Source: Riptortus pedestris (taxonomy: Eukaryota; Arthropoda; Insecta; Hemiptera; Alydidae). Taken from it: a stretch of 64,000 nucleotides of DNA. Within the stretch, counting starts at the first letter, position 1, and every line of letters begins with the position of its first letter. A model generated the notes under the pieces. It did not search any database, had not been told where the DNA came from, and was given only the letters and a program-made list of their open reading frames with translations. A program made the translations under genes and the position numbers. The stretch is from positions 123,322,001 through 123,386,000 of the forward strand of contig CM032230.1 of NCBI GenBank assembly GCA_019009955.1, written 5' to 3'. Shown here in pieces: positions 44,997 through 56,905 of the stretch.

Positions 44997-45300
44997 AAAA
45001 GTCCGTCACGCAGAGGGCTGCGTTAATTTGCAGATTTCCTACTTACTGGTTATTGATCTCTTCTCCCCATGCATTTTCTATAACTAAGTAAACATACTAT
45101 GATTAGAACTAGGGTGTACTGACAGCAGAAAACAAGCAAGTGTAAATAACAACCTTAATATATAAGTTACAAAAAAAAAAAAAAAATGAATATAAGAACA
45201 AAACTGAGCATCAATATTTGGCAAGATTGGTTCTATAACATTTTTTTATAATCACATTTCAGTTATTAACTGAATTGTGGTTCAGTTCACAACATTTTAG
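44997..45300 (-). mobile_element. HINE-like fragment, variant 4, reverse
   Basis: AAAAGTCCGTCACGCAGAGGG (hairpin loop enlarged), GCAGATTTCC, then the variant-4 middle with GACAGCAGAAAACAAGC as at 26330. It ends at the complete reverse copy that begins at 45301. Confidence 0.55.
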
Positions 45301-45826
45301 AAAAAAGTCCGTCACGCAGGGGCTGCGTAAACTAAGCAGATTTCCCCCGTGAAGTTTTACAATAGAGAAATCTGCACACTGGTAACACAAAGTAAGGAAG
45401 GTAAGGAAAGGTTAAAAACGACAGGTTAGAAGAAGCTACGGCCTTAGCCGAGAAATGACGAAGATGGCCGGCGTAATCCGAAGTATACCCGACCACAGAC
45501 TTCATAAAAATGCAGATATCTCGGTTAATATTCAAGATAGAGAATAAGTGTATATAACAATATTTAAAGTAAATTTATAGAAGTATTTATAGTAAATTTA
45601 ATTTGCAATAAGATTGGTTCTATACAATGTTTCGATCCGGTGCATAATAACGGAGATATTTCGAATTTTCGAAAATCCTCCCCTCTAAACCCCCCCTCCC
45701 TCTGGCCCGATTTCAGCCGTTAACGAACTTGATCTTGCATAATTGAAATCTAATTTTGCATAAAACGTTTAAATATCGAGTTTGGTAACGATCAAACGAA
45801 AATTGCGTGCGCTAGAGTGTTAACAG

Positions 45827-45886
<60 letters not shown>

Positions 45887-46008
45887 GAACGGACCTCATT
45901 TTCGTCATTTCCTGGGTAGGATCGATGGACATTTGAAGAAAATTTTCGAAAATCGCGTCATGAGTACGACCTCAATAGCTGATTTCCCTTAAGGGAAATC
46001 TGCTAAAA
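45301..46008 (-). mobile_element. HINE-like element, complete, reverse
   Basis: AAAAAGTCCGTC, hairpin ACGCAGGGGCTGCGT, CTAAGCAGATTTCCC, a divergent 3' third (GAAGCTACGGCCTTAGCCG), a duplicated TTTATAGTAAATTTA segment (45565-45600), GCGCTAGAGTGTTAACAG, TA core 45833-45880, palindrome GATTTCCCTTAAGGGAAATC, TGCTAAAA. Confidence 0.75.
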
Positions 46009-46009
46009 G

Positions 46010-46303
46010 AAGTAAAATCTATATATGTATTTATATCGGTGTTTGCTGAAGCGTGAGAACTCAGGAATGAAAACATTTTTGCTGATAATCACGATAGCTC
46101 ATAGAAAATTAATGTTTCAATATGATTTATGCAATACACTTTTTCGATCCGACGTATAATAACGGAGATATTTCTAATTTTCGAGCTCCACAACCCCTTC
46201 TAAACCCCTGCCTCTACTCCTTCCATTTCAGCCCTTAATGATATCGATCTTTATTTTTATGTAAAACGTTTAAATATTGAGTTTGTTATAGATAAAAAAA
46301 ATC

Positions 46304-46365
<62 letters not shown>

Positions 46366-46496
46366 AATATGTTTATAGTTTTCAAAGGTCCTCATTTTTG
46401 CCATATTTTGGGTAGGATCGATGGACATTTGTGGACATTTTTCGAAAATCGGATCAAGAGTACAATCTCAATAGCCCTAAGGGAAATCTGCTAAAA
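46010..46496 (-). mobile_element. HINE-like fragment, reverse, 3' end lost
   Basis: Starts in the middle (GTGTTTGCTGAAGCGTGAG) and passes GATCCGACGTATAATAACGG, a TA core (46309-46362) and GGTAGGATCGATGGACATTT. It ends CTAAGGGAAATCTGCTAAAA (one palindrome arm). Confidence 0.6.
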
Positions 46497-46878
46497 TGAC
46501 TAAATCATTTTTTTAAGTGCAATTTGTCCCAATAAAGTACACTTCGAAAATACTACGTGTAAAGCTGGCCAAATTCTTATTCCACCATGGTATTTCGAAT
46601 TACTGAAAGTAGACTCCAGGCTAAGACATATTTTTAACAAGTAGACAATAGTATTAGTGAATGAAAACCATCAAAACGTTGGTATTTACTGTGTTTACTT
46701 CATTGTTCATAATAAACGTTGTGTAACAGTATTTTTTGTGAAAAAAAATACCAATTCTCTTATTAATGTTGTACACTCTGAGGATTTCTGTGGGAAGTTT
46801 CGTTGTACAAAGACAAGATGATGAAAAATCATTACAATATATAAATTATATGTCATTTGATATAATTCAATTCAGTCC
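46497..46878. other. Unassigned non-coding segment
   Basis: No recognised gene or repeat. Confidence 0.3.
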
Positions 46879-47004
46879 ACTTTTAGCAGATTTCCCTTAA
46901 GGGAAATCAGCTATTGCGGTCGTACTCATGACGCGAGTTTCGAAAAATTTCTTCAAATGTCCATCGATCCTACCCAGGAGATGACGAAAATGAGGTCCGT
47001 TCAA

Positions 47005-47068
<64 letters not shown>

Positions 47069-47543
47069 CTGTTAACGCTCTAGCGGTCGCAATGTTTGTT
47101 TGATCGTTACCAAACTCGGAATTTAATCGTTTTATGTATAAAGGAAGATCAAGTTCGTTAATGGCTGAAATCGGACCAGTGAGAGGGGGGGATTTTCGGA
47201 AAATTCAATATATCTCCGTTATTATGCGTCGGATCGAAAAATTGTATAGAATCAATCGTATTACAAATTAAATGTACTATAAATATTGTTCTATACATTT
47301 ATTCTGTATCTTGAATATTAACCGAGATATTTGCATTTGTATTCTGCATTTGTCGGGAGGAGTGAGCTGTTTGGTACTTTCCGAAGAGAGCTCTGGCGGC
47401 CGTTTTCGTAACTATTCGTCCCTCGTGTATAAGTTTAGTGATCCCTTACTACTTACTACACTTGTTTTTGGGCAGATTTCTCTATTGTAAAACTTCACGT
47501 GGGAAATCTGCTTAGTTTACGCAGCCCCTGCGTGACGGACTTC
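46879..47543 (+). mobile_element. HINE-like element, complete, forward
   Basis: TTTTAGCAGATTTCCCTTAAGGG, TA core 47010-47063, AACGCTCTAGCGGTCGC, GAGAGCTCTGGCGG, no 72-bp segment, GGGAAATCTGC, hairpin ACGCAG-CCC-CTGCGT, GACGGAC then TTCTTCC. Confidence 0.75.
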
Positions 47544-47582
47544 TTCCTCTCGGTTAGTAACTCCGATAATTAATTGTCGTTA

Positions 47583-47646
<64 letters not shown>

Positions 47647-48439
47647 CCTCATCAAAGGATCCGTGAGGATGTAGGCTTGCAAGAAGAATTGGCCGCATTT
47701 ACCTTTACTCATATTTGTAGCTTACATTGATATCCAGGAAACCCTCCGAGTATAAGGTTATTTTCTCTCCTATTAAAGTAAATTAATTCATTAATTAAAT
47801 ATGAATTTACAATAGGTTATTTATATAATAGGTTTTAATTTGTGGAAAATATAATTACAGAAGAAAGAAGAATCCCTGGAAAAGGGTCATGATTCAAAAA
47901 CCTGGGGGAAATTTAAATATAAAATACGCTGACGGTATTGAGTTTTAATCATTGCCTCTGTTTGACAAGAGATTTATGTCATATAACATGGAGATCAGCT
48001 GTAGTTATATAGGCATAGCGTTGAACAGCATTTATGCCAAATAATTTCGAAATCCGATTTGTCTAATGCAATGATGCTACTTTCCAATTCATCGTCAAGC
48101 TGTCAAGGGATGCTAGCGATGCATTTTGTAAGCCTGTCGAATGTTGTACTGAAAATTTCCATAAACGCTCCAGGCAGAAGTGAAGTACAAATTGTAGCTG
48201 GATAGATCTGAGAATAGTATTATATATACATGTGGACTTTTTCTTTATATGCCAAAACAATTATGTGTACTTCTCAGGTATAATTCACTATAACAGGTCA
48301 GAGGCAGATGAGTAGGGAAAAAAGAATAGAAAAATATAAAACGCTCATAAAAAAACAAACAAAAAAAAAGGCTTTAGAACAAAAGTATAGCCGTCTTTAT
48401 TTAATTTTAAAAAGATAATATTACTTATTAAAGCATACT
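47544..48439. other. Non-coding with (TA)n tract
   Basis: Holds a TA tract at 47589-47641 that is not inside a recognised HINE-like copy. The rest shows no gene. Confidence 0.4.
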
Positions 48440-48578
48440 TCGTGCTATTCTGGTAATTTAATTTTCTTTACACGTTGTTCTATACATCTGTTTTCCATCT
48501 CAACTATCAACCAAGATGTTTTCATTATTTAGTTTTCAGCCTTCTGTAAGCTCCATACTCCGTCTCATCTTATATTAA

Positions 48579-50040
48579 CCCTTAATTGGCCAGGAACTCA
48601 AAAAATGACTTGAAATGAAATTTTTTCTTAAAAACACATTATTTGCGTTCCTAATAAATAGAATATATAAGGTTTTACTTAATTTTTTTTTTCTGAACAA
48701 AAATATTACATGGTGTCTTTAAGTACACCTAGGCCAGTTACCCTAAAACCTTAGTGGTGTATTTAAGTACACTCTGGCCAATCACCGTAAATCAATGGGG
48801 GTGTCTGTAAGTTATGTTAATAAACTGAAATAGTTTCTAAAAATGTAATTAAATAATTTATTATGTAATAAAAGAAACGTGTTGTAAATAGAAAATAAGT
48901 GCATTGTAAACAAAATATAAATCCGTCAAATGTCATTATACCTTCCATTCATTCAAGAAAACAGGGCCTTTTACGGGTGTTACAAAGTTTCACATTACAT
49001 TTTCGGAATAAAACAACCGTTTGATTTTGGTGACAGAGTCTGCACTTTTCTTTTGTAGTGAATACTTGTCAATGGTGCATCCCATCAAATCTTGCTGCAT
49101 TGGCTATGAGAGCTGCAGCAGTTCTTGGCTGCAATTGGTGGTGTCTAGCCCTTTTAGATCGCCGGTCCAGCAGAATATTCTCTGCAATGTCTCATTCGAA
49201 ATTGTTTTAAATTCATTTTTTTTTTTAGGGTGTTCCTTTTGTGCAATAGCAATACGTTATTAACCACCAAATCCAATTATTAGCTGAAAATGTTCATGTA
49301 ATATTTGTGGGAGCGGTAACCTGTTCTATAAAGTGCAACGAACATGTCACTAAGGTCAACACTTTGTTGTCATACCATTTAATAATGCTGATACACTTTT
49401 TGTTATCAACGTATTCTTCATAACATCCTCTTCCCTCTTTCACCCTCAATATCGAAATGTTCCAATATTTCATTCATTTCAATTTTTAAATTTCCTTCAT
49501 CCATTTTGGGGTATCCGTCTGCATTTTCTCCTTCATTGTTGCTTTCTTCTTCATCAGAGGTGATAATAAATTTTGGTAGCAAAGAGAAAAATGGTTTCAC
49601 CTCGACTTTTATACGTATCTGTTAATTAAAATGGTAAAAGTAGAAATAATATAAAATCATGCCCCTTGGGCAAATTTGTTGGTATTTGGCCAGGGTGAAC
49701 TTAAGTACACCATCCTTAAAATCCATTCTAAAACTCTATTTCTCACCTGAATGGAAAATGAAACACACAGGAACTTAAATACAATCTTTTACAACTAATT
49801 CGCCTATTTTGGTTCAGATTTAAATCGAATAGCTTATATTTTAATGAATTAGAAACTTCGCTGGCAACTAGTGTGAAGTAGGGTGGTAAACAATGATGTT
49901 TTTCTTCAGTATATTGCTAGTAATTAGCTCCAATGACAATAATTGGACTTGTGTCGCATATGTCCATGCTTGGGAGGTTACAGGGGTGTGGACTGTGGCC
50001 TAAAAGGGATAAGAATAGAAGCAGTTGCTCTCTGAAAGGG
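48579..50040 (-). mobile_element. piggyBac-type element, degenerate
   Basis: TTAA on both sides (48575-48578 and 50041-50044), ends CCCTTAATTGG at left and, inverted, CCCTTTCAGAG at right: the piggyBac signature of TTAA duplication and CCC/GGG termini. 1,462 bp, shorter than autonomous piggyBac elements. Near both ends are repeats of TTAAGTACACC and GGCCA words. It interrupts an older HINE-like fragment. Confidence 0.85.
48949..49610 (-). pseudogene. piggyBac transposase pseudogene
   Basis: The N-terminal part near 49600-49420 is acidic (SDEEESNNEGENADG, ILEHFDIEGE), as in many piggyBac transposases. The C-terminal part near 49170-48949 reads QPRTAAALIANAARFDGMHH, stop, then TKEKCRLCHQNQ, RKCNVKLC and RPCFLE. 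This is the Cys-rich C-terminal domain (C-x2-C ... C-x4-C). The catalytic DDD region between the two parts is missing, and there are in-frame stops. Confidence 0.75.
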
Positions 50041-50167
50041 TTAAATATTTAACAATAAGCTGAGATATCTTGAGAAATCTTATTCCTAGCTTTAAAATCA
50101 AATATGGTTTTCATCGAAACTTTATTAGGTAAGGTACATACAAATATGTAGTCATCGACAAACAATA

Positions 50168-50372
50168 ATATTGTTTATTAACGTCTACTTATAACTACTA
50201 CGGGCAATTGGGACGAGTTATCTATAGGTTACCACTCTTTTCTAGCCAGGGTGGGACTTAGAGCTTTATTTAATGGCTTTACCCGACCCAAACCGAAACG
50301 AACCAATCACTCTAGGGATGCCAAGTGAAATAAAACCCAACGCCATAACTCTCTAAGCTAATCTGAGCTTCA
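50168..50372 (-). mobile_element. tRNA-derived SINE, copy 7
   Basis: Minus strand: GAAGCTCAGATTAGCTTAGA head, decayed B box, CCACCCTGGCTAGAAAAGAG, GGTAACCTATAGATAACTCG, TCCCAATTGCCCGTAG, end GACGTTAATAAACAATATT. Confidence 0.75.
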
Positions 50373-51176
50373 TTTATCCTTTAAGTAGTTCTGTACAACG
50401 AACTACTAGTATTTGCAAGGATTACATCAATACTTAGGGGTTATAACAGATGAGCTCATGGAAGAATGTTTTTTAATTGGCGTGTATGAGTCCAGAATGT
50501 CTCATTGACGAATGAAGATTATCGCCATGCAAATAGAAAATTTATTTAATAGTATTTTTTGGTTTTATATTTTTTTCTTTTACTGTTTAAATGTGCATAT
50601 TATATTGCCTGAAGATATCACTATCAACATTTATGCACGCTGCAATAGATGACGGGAAAGTTGCAACTATCGACAGTGAAAAGTTATTATGCAGTGAATG
50701 AATTTTCCAGTTTCCCAGTCACTTTTAATAATAATAATAAGAAAAAAAAACTGGCGCTCAACCTTTCTCTTTTGCCACCCTTCCGGTCAAGCCTCATCAA
50801 GAGAAACTGGTTTTACCCGAGCTTCAAAAATATATTCACAAACACATGAAAGAGTTCAGTCGACTATAATTTATCTCTTACGCTGTATTAATTCAACATA
50901 ATGCTGATAAGGGGAGAAATCAAACACATGTGAACTGTGGTGATTGTACAAAAGCGGTCTCACCTTTGACAATTAAGGATTTTCCAAACTTGGCAAAATA
51001 TGATATGTAACCAGAAACCCATGTTGCCAAACATTTAGAAACGTTTTGGGTTTTTAAAAAAATGTGTAAATTGAAAATTTTGGGCTCAGAAACTTTACTA
51101 GGTGAGAGAAAGTCAGCTAAATCTACATTTAAGTTGCTAAGCTGCATCCCCTTATACAGGGTGCAGCAGCATAACT
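50373..51176. other. Unassigned non-coding segment
   Basis: No recognised gene. Several short overlapping frames without motif. Confidence 0.3.
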
Positions 51177-51304
51177 ACCTTTTTAGCAGATTTCCCCTAA
51201 GGGAAATCAGCTATTGAGGTTGTACTCATGACGGAATTTTCGAGATTTTTCTTCAAATGTCCATCGATCCTACCTAGTAGATGATGAAAATGAGGTCCGT
51301 CCCA

Positions 51305-51378
<74 letters not shown>

Positions 51379-51862
51379 TCTGTTACCGCTCTAGCGGTCG
51401 CAATTTTTGTTTGATCGGTACCAAACTCGATATTTAGATGTTTTATGCAAAAAGAAAGATCAAGTTCGTTAACGGCTGAAATCGGACCAGTGAGAGGGGG
51501 GGTTTAGAGGGGAGGATTTTCGAAAATTCGAAATATCTCCGTTACTATACGTCGGATCGAAAAAGATTACAGACTCAATCTTATTGCAAATTAAATTTAC
51601 TATAAATATTGTTCTATACGTTTATTCTGTATCTTGAATATTAACTGAGATATTTGCATTTGTATTCTGCGTGTGCTCGGCAGAGGTCTGTTCGGACTTT
51701 CCGCCGTGAGCTCTGGCGGCCGTTTTCGTAACTATTCGTCCCTCGTGAATAGGTTTAGAGGTTTCTTACTACTACAGTTGTTATTAGGCAGATTTCTCTA
51801 TTGTAAAACTTCACGTGGGAAATCTGCTTAGTTTACGCAGCCCCTGCGTGACGGACTTTTTA
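51177..51862 (+). mobile_element. HINE-like element, complete, forward
   Basis: TTTTAGCAGATTTCCCCTAAGGG, TA core 51309-51374, TACCGCTCTAGCGGTCGC, CCGCCGTGAGCTCTGGCGG, no 72-bp segment, GGGAAATCTGC, hairpin ACGCAG-CCC-CTGCGT, GACGGAC, TTTTT. Confidence 0.8.
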
Positions 51863-52029
51863 AGGGAAAAAATGGACGGAAAAAGGAAGATTAGTAATGA
51901 ATTGGCTGAACTGTATTTTACTTAGAAGTAAAGGCTTTTTTTTTAAAGTAATGTGACTTAATATCACATTTGGAAAAAAGTATCACATGTTACTAATCTC
52001 AACATCCACATTTTCTCTAGAAAAACCAC

Positions 52030-52200
52030 TGAAAAGTCTGTCAAGAAAGGGCCGCGTAAAAAATGTGAATTTTCTGCACGTTGGAGTTAGTAAAAAAGTT
52101 GACTCGACTTCTTATAATTTTTTCTATTTCAACGTGCAAATATGAGCTTTAGTGCTGAATGAAGCTGTTAAATATCGAGTATGGTATATATTAATGAAAT
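52030..52200 (-). mobile_element. HINE-like 3' fragment, reverse, decayed
   Basis: AAAAGTCTGTCAAGAAAGGG, CCGCGTAAAAAATGTGAATT, then a divergent middle with AAATATCGAGTATGGTATAT. Confidence 0.4.
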
Positions 52201-52300
52201 ACTTTGTAGTTTAGAACCAAATATAAAAATTAATTATGTCATTACACAACGTATTTGCATGTTTCGCACATGTAAAGGCCCGTTGAAAACAACATCATGT

Positions 52301-52425
52301 ATTAGCAGATTTCCCTTAAGGGAAATCAGCTATTGAGGTTGTACTCATGACGGAATTTTCGAAATTTTTCTTCAAATGTCCATCGATCCTACCTATTAGA
52401 TGACGAAAATGAGGTCCATTCAAAA

Positions 52426-52488
<63 letters not shown>

Positions 52489-52945
52489 CATATATATATT
52501 TGTCTGTTACCGCTCTAGCGGTCTCAATTTTTGTTTGATCGTTACCAAACTCGACATTTAGTCGTTTTATGTAAAAAGAAAGATCAAGCTCGTTAACGGC
52601 TAAAATCGGACCAGTGGGAGGGGGGGTTTAGAGGGGATGATTTTCGAAAGTTCGAAATATCTCCGTTACTATACGTCGGATCGAAACATTGTACAGGGTC
52701 TATCTTATTGCAAATTAAATTTACTATAAATATTGTTACACACATTTATTCTCTATCTTGAATATTAACCGAGATATTTGCATTTTTATTAAATCTGGGC
52801 GATTAACGGACGAGAGTGACTTTCCCGCCAAAAGCTAGTACGGCCGTTTCCTTGACTGCTTGGCTCTCGTGAAATTTCTCTATTGTAAAACTTCACGTGG
52901 GAAATCTGCTTAGTTTACGCAGCCCCTGAGTGACGGACTTCTTTT
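52301..52945 (+). mobile_element. HINE-like element, complete, forward
   Basis: ATTAGCAGATTTCCCTTAAGGG, TA core 52430-52498 with two CA interruptions, TACCGCTCTAGCGGTC, CCCGCCAAAAGCTAGTACGG, hairpin ACGCAG-CCC-CTGAGT (one mismatch), GACGGAC. Confidence 0.75.
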
Positions 52946-52979
52946 TAACTTGTAATGCAATGTTAATATTTGAAAAATA

Positions 52980-53320
52980 GAAAAATGTGTGTGAAAAAAT
53001 ATTTATTGAGAATTTAATTTACAACAGGATTCCTACAATTTTTTTATCTGACTCATAATAAGCGAGATATTTTGTTTTTTTTGAAATTTTGATTTCGTTC
53101 TTCTCCTTCTTCTTACCCCACTCCTTGTTTAGTTTCAGCCATTAACGAACTAGATATTTTCTTTTACATGAAACTCATATATATATACTCATATATATAC
53201 ATTCGAACTCTCCTAGATAGCATCAATGGACTTGTGTCTAAAAACTATCAACAGAAAAACTGTTTTGAAGAATCACGCCATGAGTAGAACATTGACAGCT
53301 ATTTTCCATTAAGTGGTGGA
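52980..53320 (-). mobile_element. HINE-like fragment, reverse, decayed
   Basis: TTTTTTATCTGACTCATAATAAGCGAG, CAGCCATTAACGAACTAGAT, TTTTACATGAAACTC, a broken TA core, ATCAATGGACTTGTG, CGCCATGAGTAGAAC: the order of the reverse element, heavily mutated. Confidence 0.45.
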
Positions 53321-55155
53321 GTTAGAAATGAGTTATGCAATACAGACCATTCTACAGAACAAACAACATAAATTACAAATCTGTTAAGATTGTTTAAAAC
53401 TGTTTCTTATCACTTTCTTAAGTGCATTATCACTCAGAGTATTTTCGCTCAAAAAAAAAAAAAAAAAAAAATGCTGTACTAACAACTTAATTTGCATGTT
53501 TAACTACTCATAATGCCCATGTTGCCTTGGTCGTCTTACGTAAACAACATAAAATTTAATGATGCATTATTTTTTTTTTATTTTTTTAACATTCAAAGTG
53601 AAGTGTTTCTTTTATTATTATTGCCATAAGAGTGGGGCTCAAGTGCTATTGCACAGCGCTCAATATTTATGGAAATCAGTACAAAACGCATTTTATTGAT
53701 TTCATTCTTTTAGCTAATAAAAAAAAAAATTAAATGTTATTAATTGAATATCATTATCATGGATTTTAAGCAGATTTCCCGAAGTTTGAGCTGCAGCCTG
53801 CCTTAGTGGATAAGCTAAAACCTCAAGTGCCATTATTCATGTCACCAGTGTCCAGTAATCAATATTTATATTTGACATAATTTTTTTAGAGAAAATTAAT
53901 TGAGCGTAAAACCTGTAGTCATGACTGATTAATTATAAATGATATTTTAATTTAATTAATGGATTAATATTTTGCCAAATAAATATATAGGATTTTTTTG
54001 TTGAAATATATTTAAAGCTAAATATATATATAATATTTTAAGCCAATAAATTCTAAATTCTGACACTTACTGAATTAATTTCAAGACCTATTTGAATTAG
54101 AACTGTAACATTAACTATTTAACTATTCCAACCAATATTGGAAAAAAACAATATTAACATTTGGTTAAGCCTGAGGTATAAAATAAATAATTCCCTCCAA
54201 AATATAGTATCGTACATTATTTTGTCCTTTTCACTCTAGTTCCTTCGTTGGTAGAATTCAAGGGGATTTTCAACCCATTGTAATATAGTAAATATCAGTT
54301 TATCTTCTAGTAATTCATTTTTTTTATTAGTAAGTGTTTTTAACTTTTTATCTTTATGACGTACACTCATGGATTTCTATATTTTTTGGCTGACTATTTT
54401 TTTTTTTTTTTTGAAAAATGTTTGTTGTTTTTAACCTATAAATGTTTGTGGCAGGTTTCTACACTGTTGACCATGCTTATGTTTGTTATTTCTTAAGAAA
54501 TTTTAGTTTTGTAAGTAGGCACCGATGACAGAGGTTCATATCTGAAAGTGCACTCTGCATATATTAAAGTACTTGCAGAGGTTCCGATACCATATTAATT
54601 AAAATGCCTATTATCGCTGAGTCAATATGTGTTTAACTGAGTGGAAATACCGAGGATGTAATTATCCATAAAGGTAGCGGACACATATCTAGGTCATATG
54701 CGAGAAAAGATCTTGGATGATGAACGCTTAACCTCTCCCAGCCAAAAATGTTAATTGGGGTTATCATCAAAAATTATGTCAATGATCTTCAGAGAAGCGA
54801 TATATATCTGACATATCTTGTTTGGTCTGGAATAAAAAATCAGGAGGGTTAGAAGTCTCATGTCGTTACGTCAAATTGAGGTATGTATCACTATCTCCCA
54901 CGAATCAGCTGGAATAGATGCAATTTAGATCATTATAGAGAAAATGACTCGGAAATATGAAGAACTTTCACAATTTAATACAAGCCTATTCGTGCCTCAC
55001 CCCGGATTGGGCAAGTTTGTGGGACCTGCTGCCACAATCCGTCTAGTCTTTATTGTGATCTTCAACAATTGTGTGGAAGTAGAGGCGTTAGTTCGCAGTG
55101 AAAAATCCAAAGGTTGTAAGACGTTGTGATAATCAAGACAAGCTAAGAGGTAATA
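53321..55155. other. Unassigned non-coding segment
   Basis: About 1.8 kb of A+T-rich DNA with poly(A) (53451-53470) and poly(T) runs. No gene or shared repeat was recognised. Confidence 0.3.
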
Positions 55156-55628
55156 AAGCCCATCATGCAGGGGCTGCGTAAACTAAGCAGATTTCCCACG
55201 TGAAGTTATACAATAGAGAAATTTCACGAGATCCACACAGTTACGAAAACGGCCGAACTAGCTTATGGCGAAAACTCAAGAGTAGAACCGAAGTTAGCCG
55301 ATCTCATCTCGTCCGTTATCCGCACACACTTAATAAAAATGCAAATATCTCGGTTAATATTCAAGATACAGAATATATGTATATATAAAACCATATTTAT
55401 AGTAAATTTAATTTTCAATAAGATTGATTCTATACAATTTTTCGATCGACGTATAGTAACGGAGATATTTCGAATTTTGGAAAATCCTCCCCTCTAACCC
55501 CCCCCCTCCCACTGGTCCGATTTCAGCCAATAACGAACTTGATTTTTATTTTTACATAAAACGTTTAAATATCGAGTTTGATAACGATCAAACAAAAATC
55601 GCAACCGCTAGAGCGGTAACAGACAAAA

Positions 55629-55667
<39 letters not shown>

Positions 55668-55671
<4 letters not shown>

Positions 55672-56764
55672 GGGCCAGGGGGAAAAAAGATGAAAGTCAC
55701 TTTTTCGTCGATTTTGAGATATTAACGCTATCAAGGGGCTATGAAGGAGTAATATCATCTAGTAGAACAACAAGGGGGGGGGGGAGATGAGAATCGACCA
55801 AAATGTGCATGAAAAGATTCGGGGTAAGGGGGAAAATAGATGAATGTCACAAGCGATATTTTGCGATTCCTGTGCTGGGCAGAATAAAAATTATACCCTA
55901 ATTCGTAACCTTCATCATTTAGTGACTGAGAAGCATCGTTTCGACAGTGTTGAAGTATATTTTTCCATTCGAGGGCATTCATACCTCGAATGTGTTAAAA
56001 ACATGAGTTACATCAACCAGCAGACTTACGTTGATTTGCCCGATGGATGGAAGGAATAGCAGAGAGAGGCCGTCGCCCTTTGCTCTGATCAACTGCCAGC
56101 AAGAACTTTTCAAGACATGCACAGAATTCTTGAATCCTATGTACTTGAAATATTGTCCCTTTCCCATTAGGCCCGTGCGTTGTTTAAAGGTCATGAATGA
56201 ACATCCTTCAAAAATATTTCACCGAAACACTTTTTCTGGTTGTTACATTGACGCAGAAATCCTTTGGAAACCACTAAAAAGGGGAAAAACGCAAGAAAAC
56301 GTCCTGCTCCAAGTAGACCTTTAACTAACCTGTATGATGGACCATTGCCAATTTCTCAACCAAAGTTCAACGACTTGCAACAATTAAAAAAATGTTTGGT
56401 TAACCCCCCTGCGAAGGCGTTCTTTGAGAATTTGCCCAGCATAAATCCAGCAGCTTTTCACGATGACAGCGAAGATCATCGTCATCAAACCTGGATTACC
56501 CAGATGAATAAATTTTTATAAAATGTTTTGTTCATTGTCAGTAAAATATAAGTTGTTCATTAAGTTTTTTTTCACCTTCATCATTTCACCTAGGAGCTAC
56601 ATGGAACTGCATATAATGATTACTAACATCTATTAGGAATTGATACACTAAAAAAAAAAGTATGATTATATTACAGAAGGAGTTAATAGAAATCAAACTT
56701 TGTTTTTCATTTTTCTCGAAATCACTTTTTGGTCACTTTCATCTTTTTTCCCCCTGACCCTTCA
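55668..56764 (+). mobile_element. TIR DNA transposon carrying a GQNKN-type gene
   Basis: Inverted termini of about 30 bases: TGAAGGGCCAGGGGGAAAAA, AGATGAAAGT at left; at right, inverted, TGAAGGGTCAGGGGGAAAAA, AGATGAAAGT. One mismatch. Both sides abut TATATA of the host core, so the target duplication cannot be resolved but TA fits. A partial copy of the terminal word (AGGGGGAAAATAGATGAATGTCAC) recurs inside at 55828. 1,097 bp. The superfamily is not assigned. Confidence 0.75.
55844..56521 (+). pseudogene. Decayed gene with C-x2-C...GQNKN...RGHSY motif
   Basis: The first frame (55844-56059) reads MSQAIFCDSCAGQNKNYTLI, then LHHLVTEKHRFDSVEVYFSI, then RGHSYLECVKNMSYINQQTY and VDLPDGWKE. Frameshifts follow. 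The next frames carry SPFALINCQQELFKTC, YCPFPIRPVRCLKVMNEHPS, KIFHRNTFSGCY, then a Lys-rich link KRGKTQ or KKGKNARKRPAPSR, ending about 56520. The D-x-C-x-GQNKN and GHS/GHT words are those I associate with the DUF7869 group of uncharacterised animal proteins (from memory, not searched). Its place inside a TIR element suggests a transposon-encoded protein. At least two frameshifts; N-terminus missing. Confidence 0.55.
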
Positions 56765-56905
56765 TATATATATATATATATATATATAATTTTGAACGGA
56801 TCTCATTTTCGTCATCTCCTGGGTATGATCGATGGACATTTGAAGAATATGTTTGAAAATCGCGTCATGAGTACGACCTCAATAGTTGATTTCCCTTAAG
56901 GGGAA

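Larger units (their letters stand above)
48440..50165 (+). mobile_element. HINE-like variant-2 fragment split by piggyBac
   Basis: The left part (ACACGTTGTTCTATACATCT...TTAGTTTTCAGCC...CTTATATTAA, to 48578) and the right part (TTAAATATTTAACAATAAGC...AAATATGGTTTTCATCG, from 50041) together match 1560-1720 (variant 2) as one continuous sequence. The intervening 1.46 kb is a piggyBac remnant. Confidence 0.7.
55156..56905 (-). mobile_element. HINE-like element split by a TIR transposon
   Basis: The left part (55156-55667) has CATCATGCAGGGGCTGC then GTAAACTAAGCAGATTTCCC, through CGCTAGAGCGGTAACAG to the TA core. The right part (from 56765) continues TATATA, ATTTTGAACGGATCTC, CATTTTCGTCATCTCCTGGG and ends GATTTCCCTTAAGGGGAACTG. 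Joined, they make one reverse copy of normal size. Confidence 0.75.

Noticed and set aside
55755..56194. Minus-strand open frames opposite the GQNKN gene
   Set aside because: Shadow frames of the plus-strand pseudogene.
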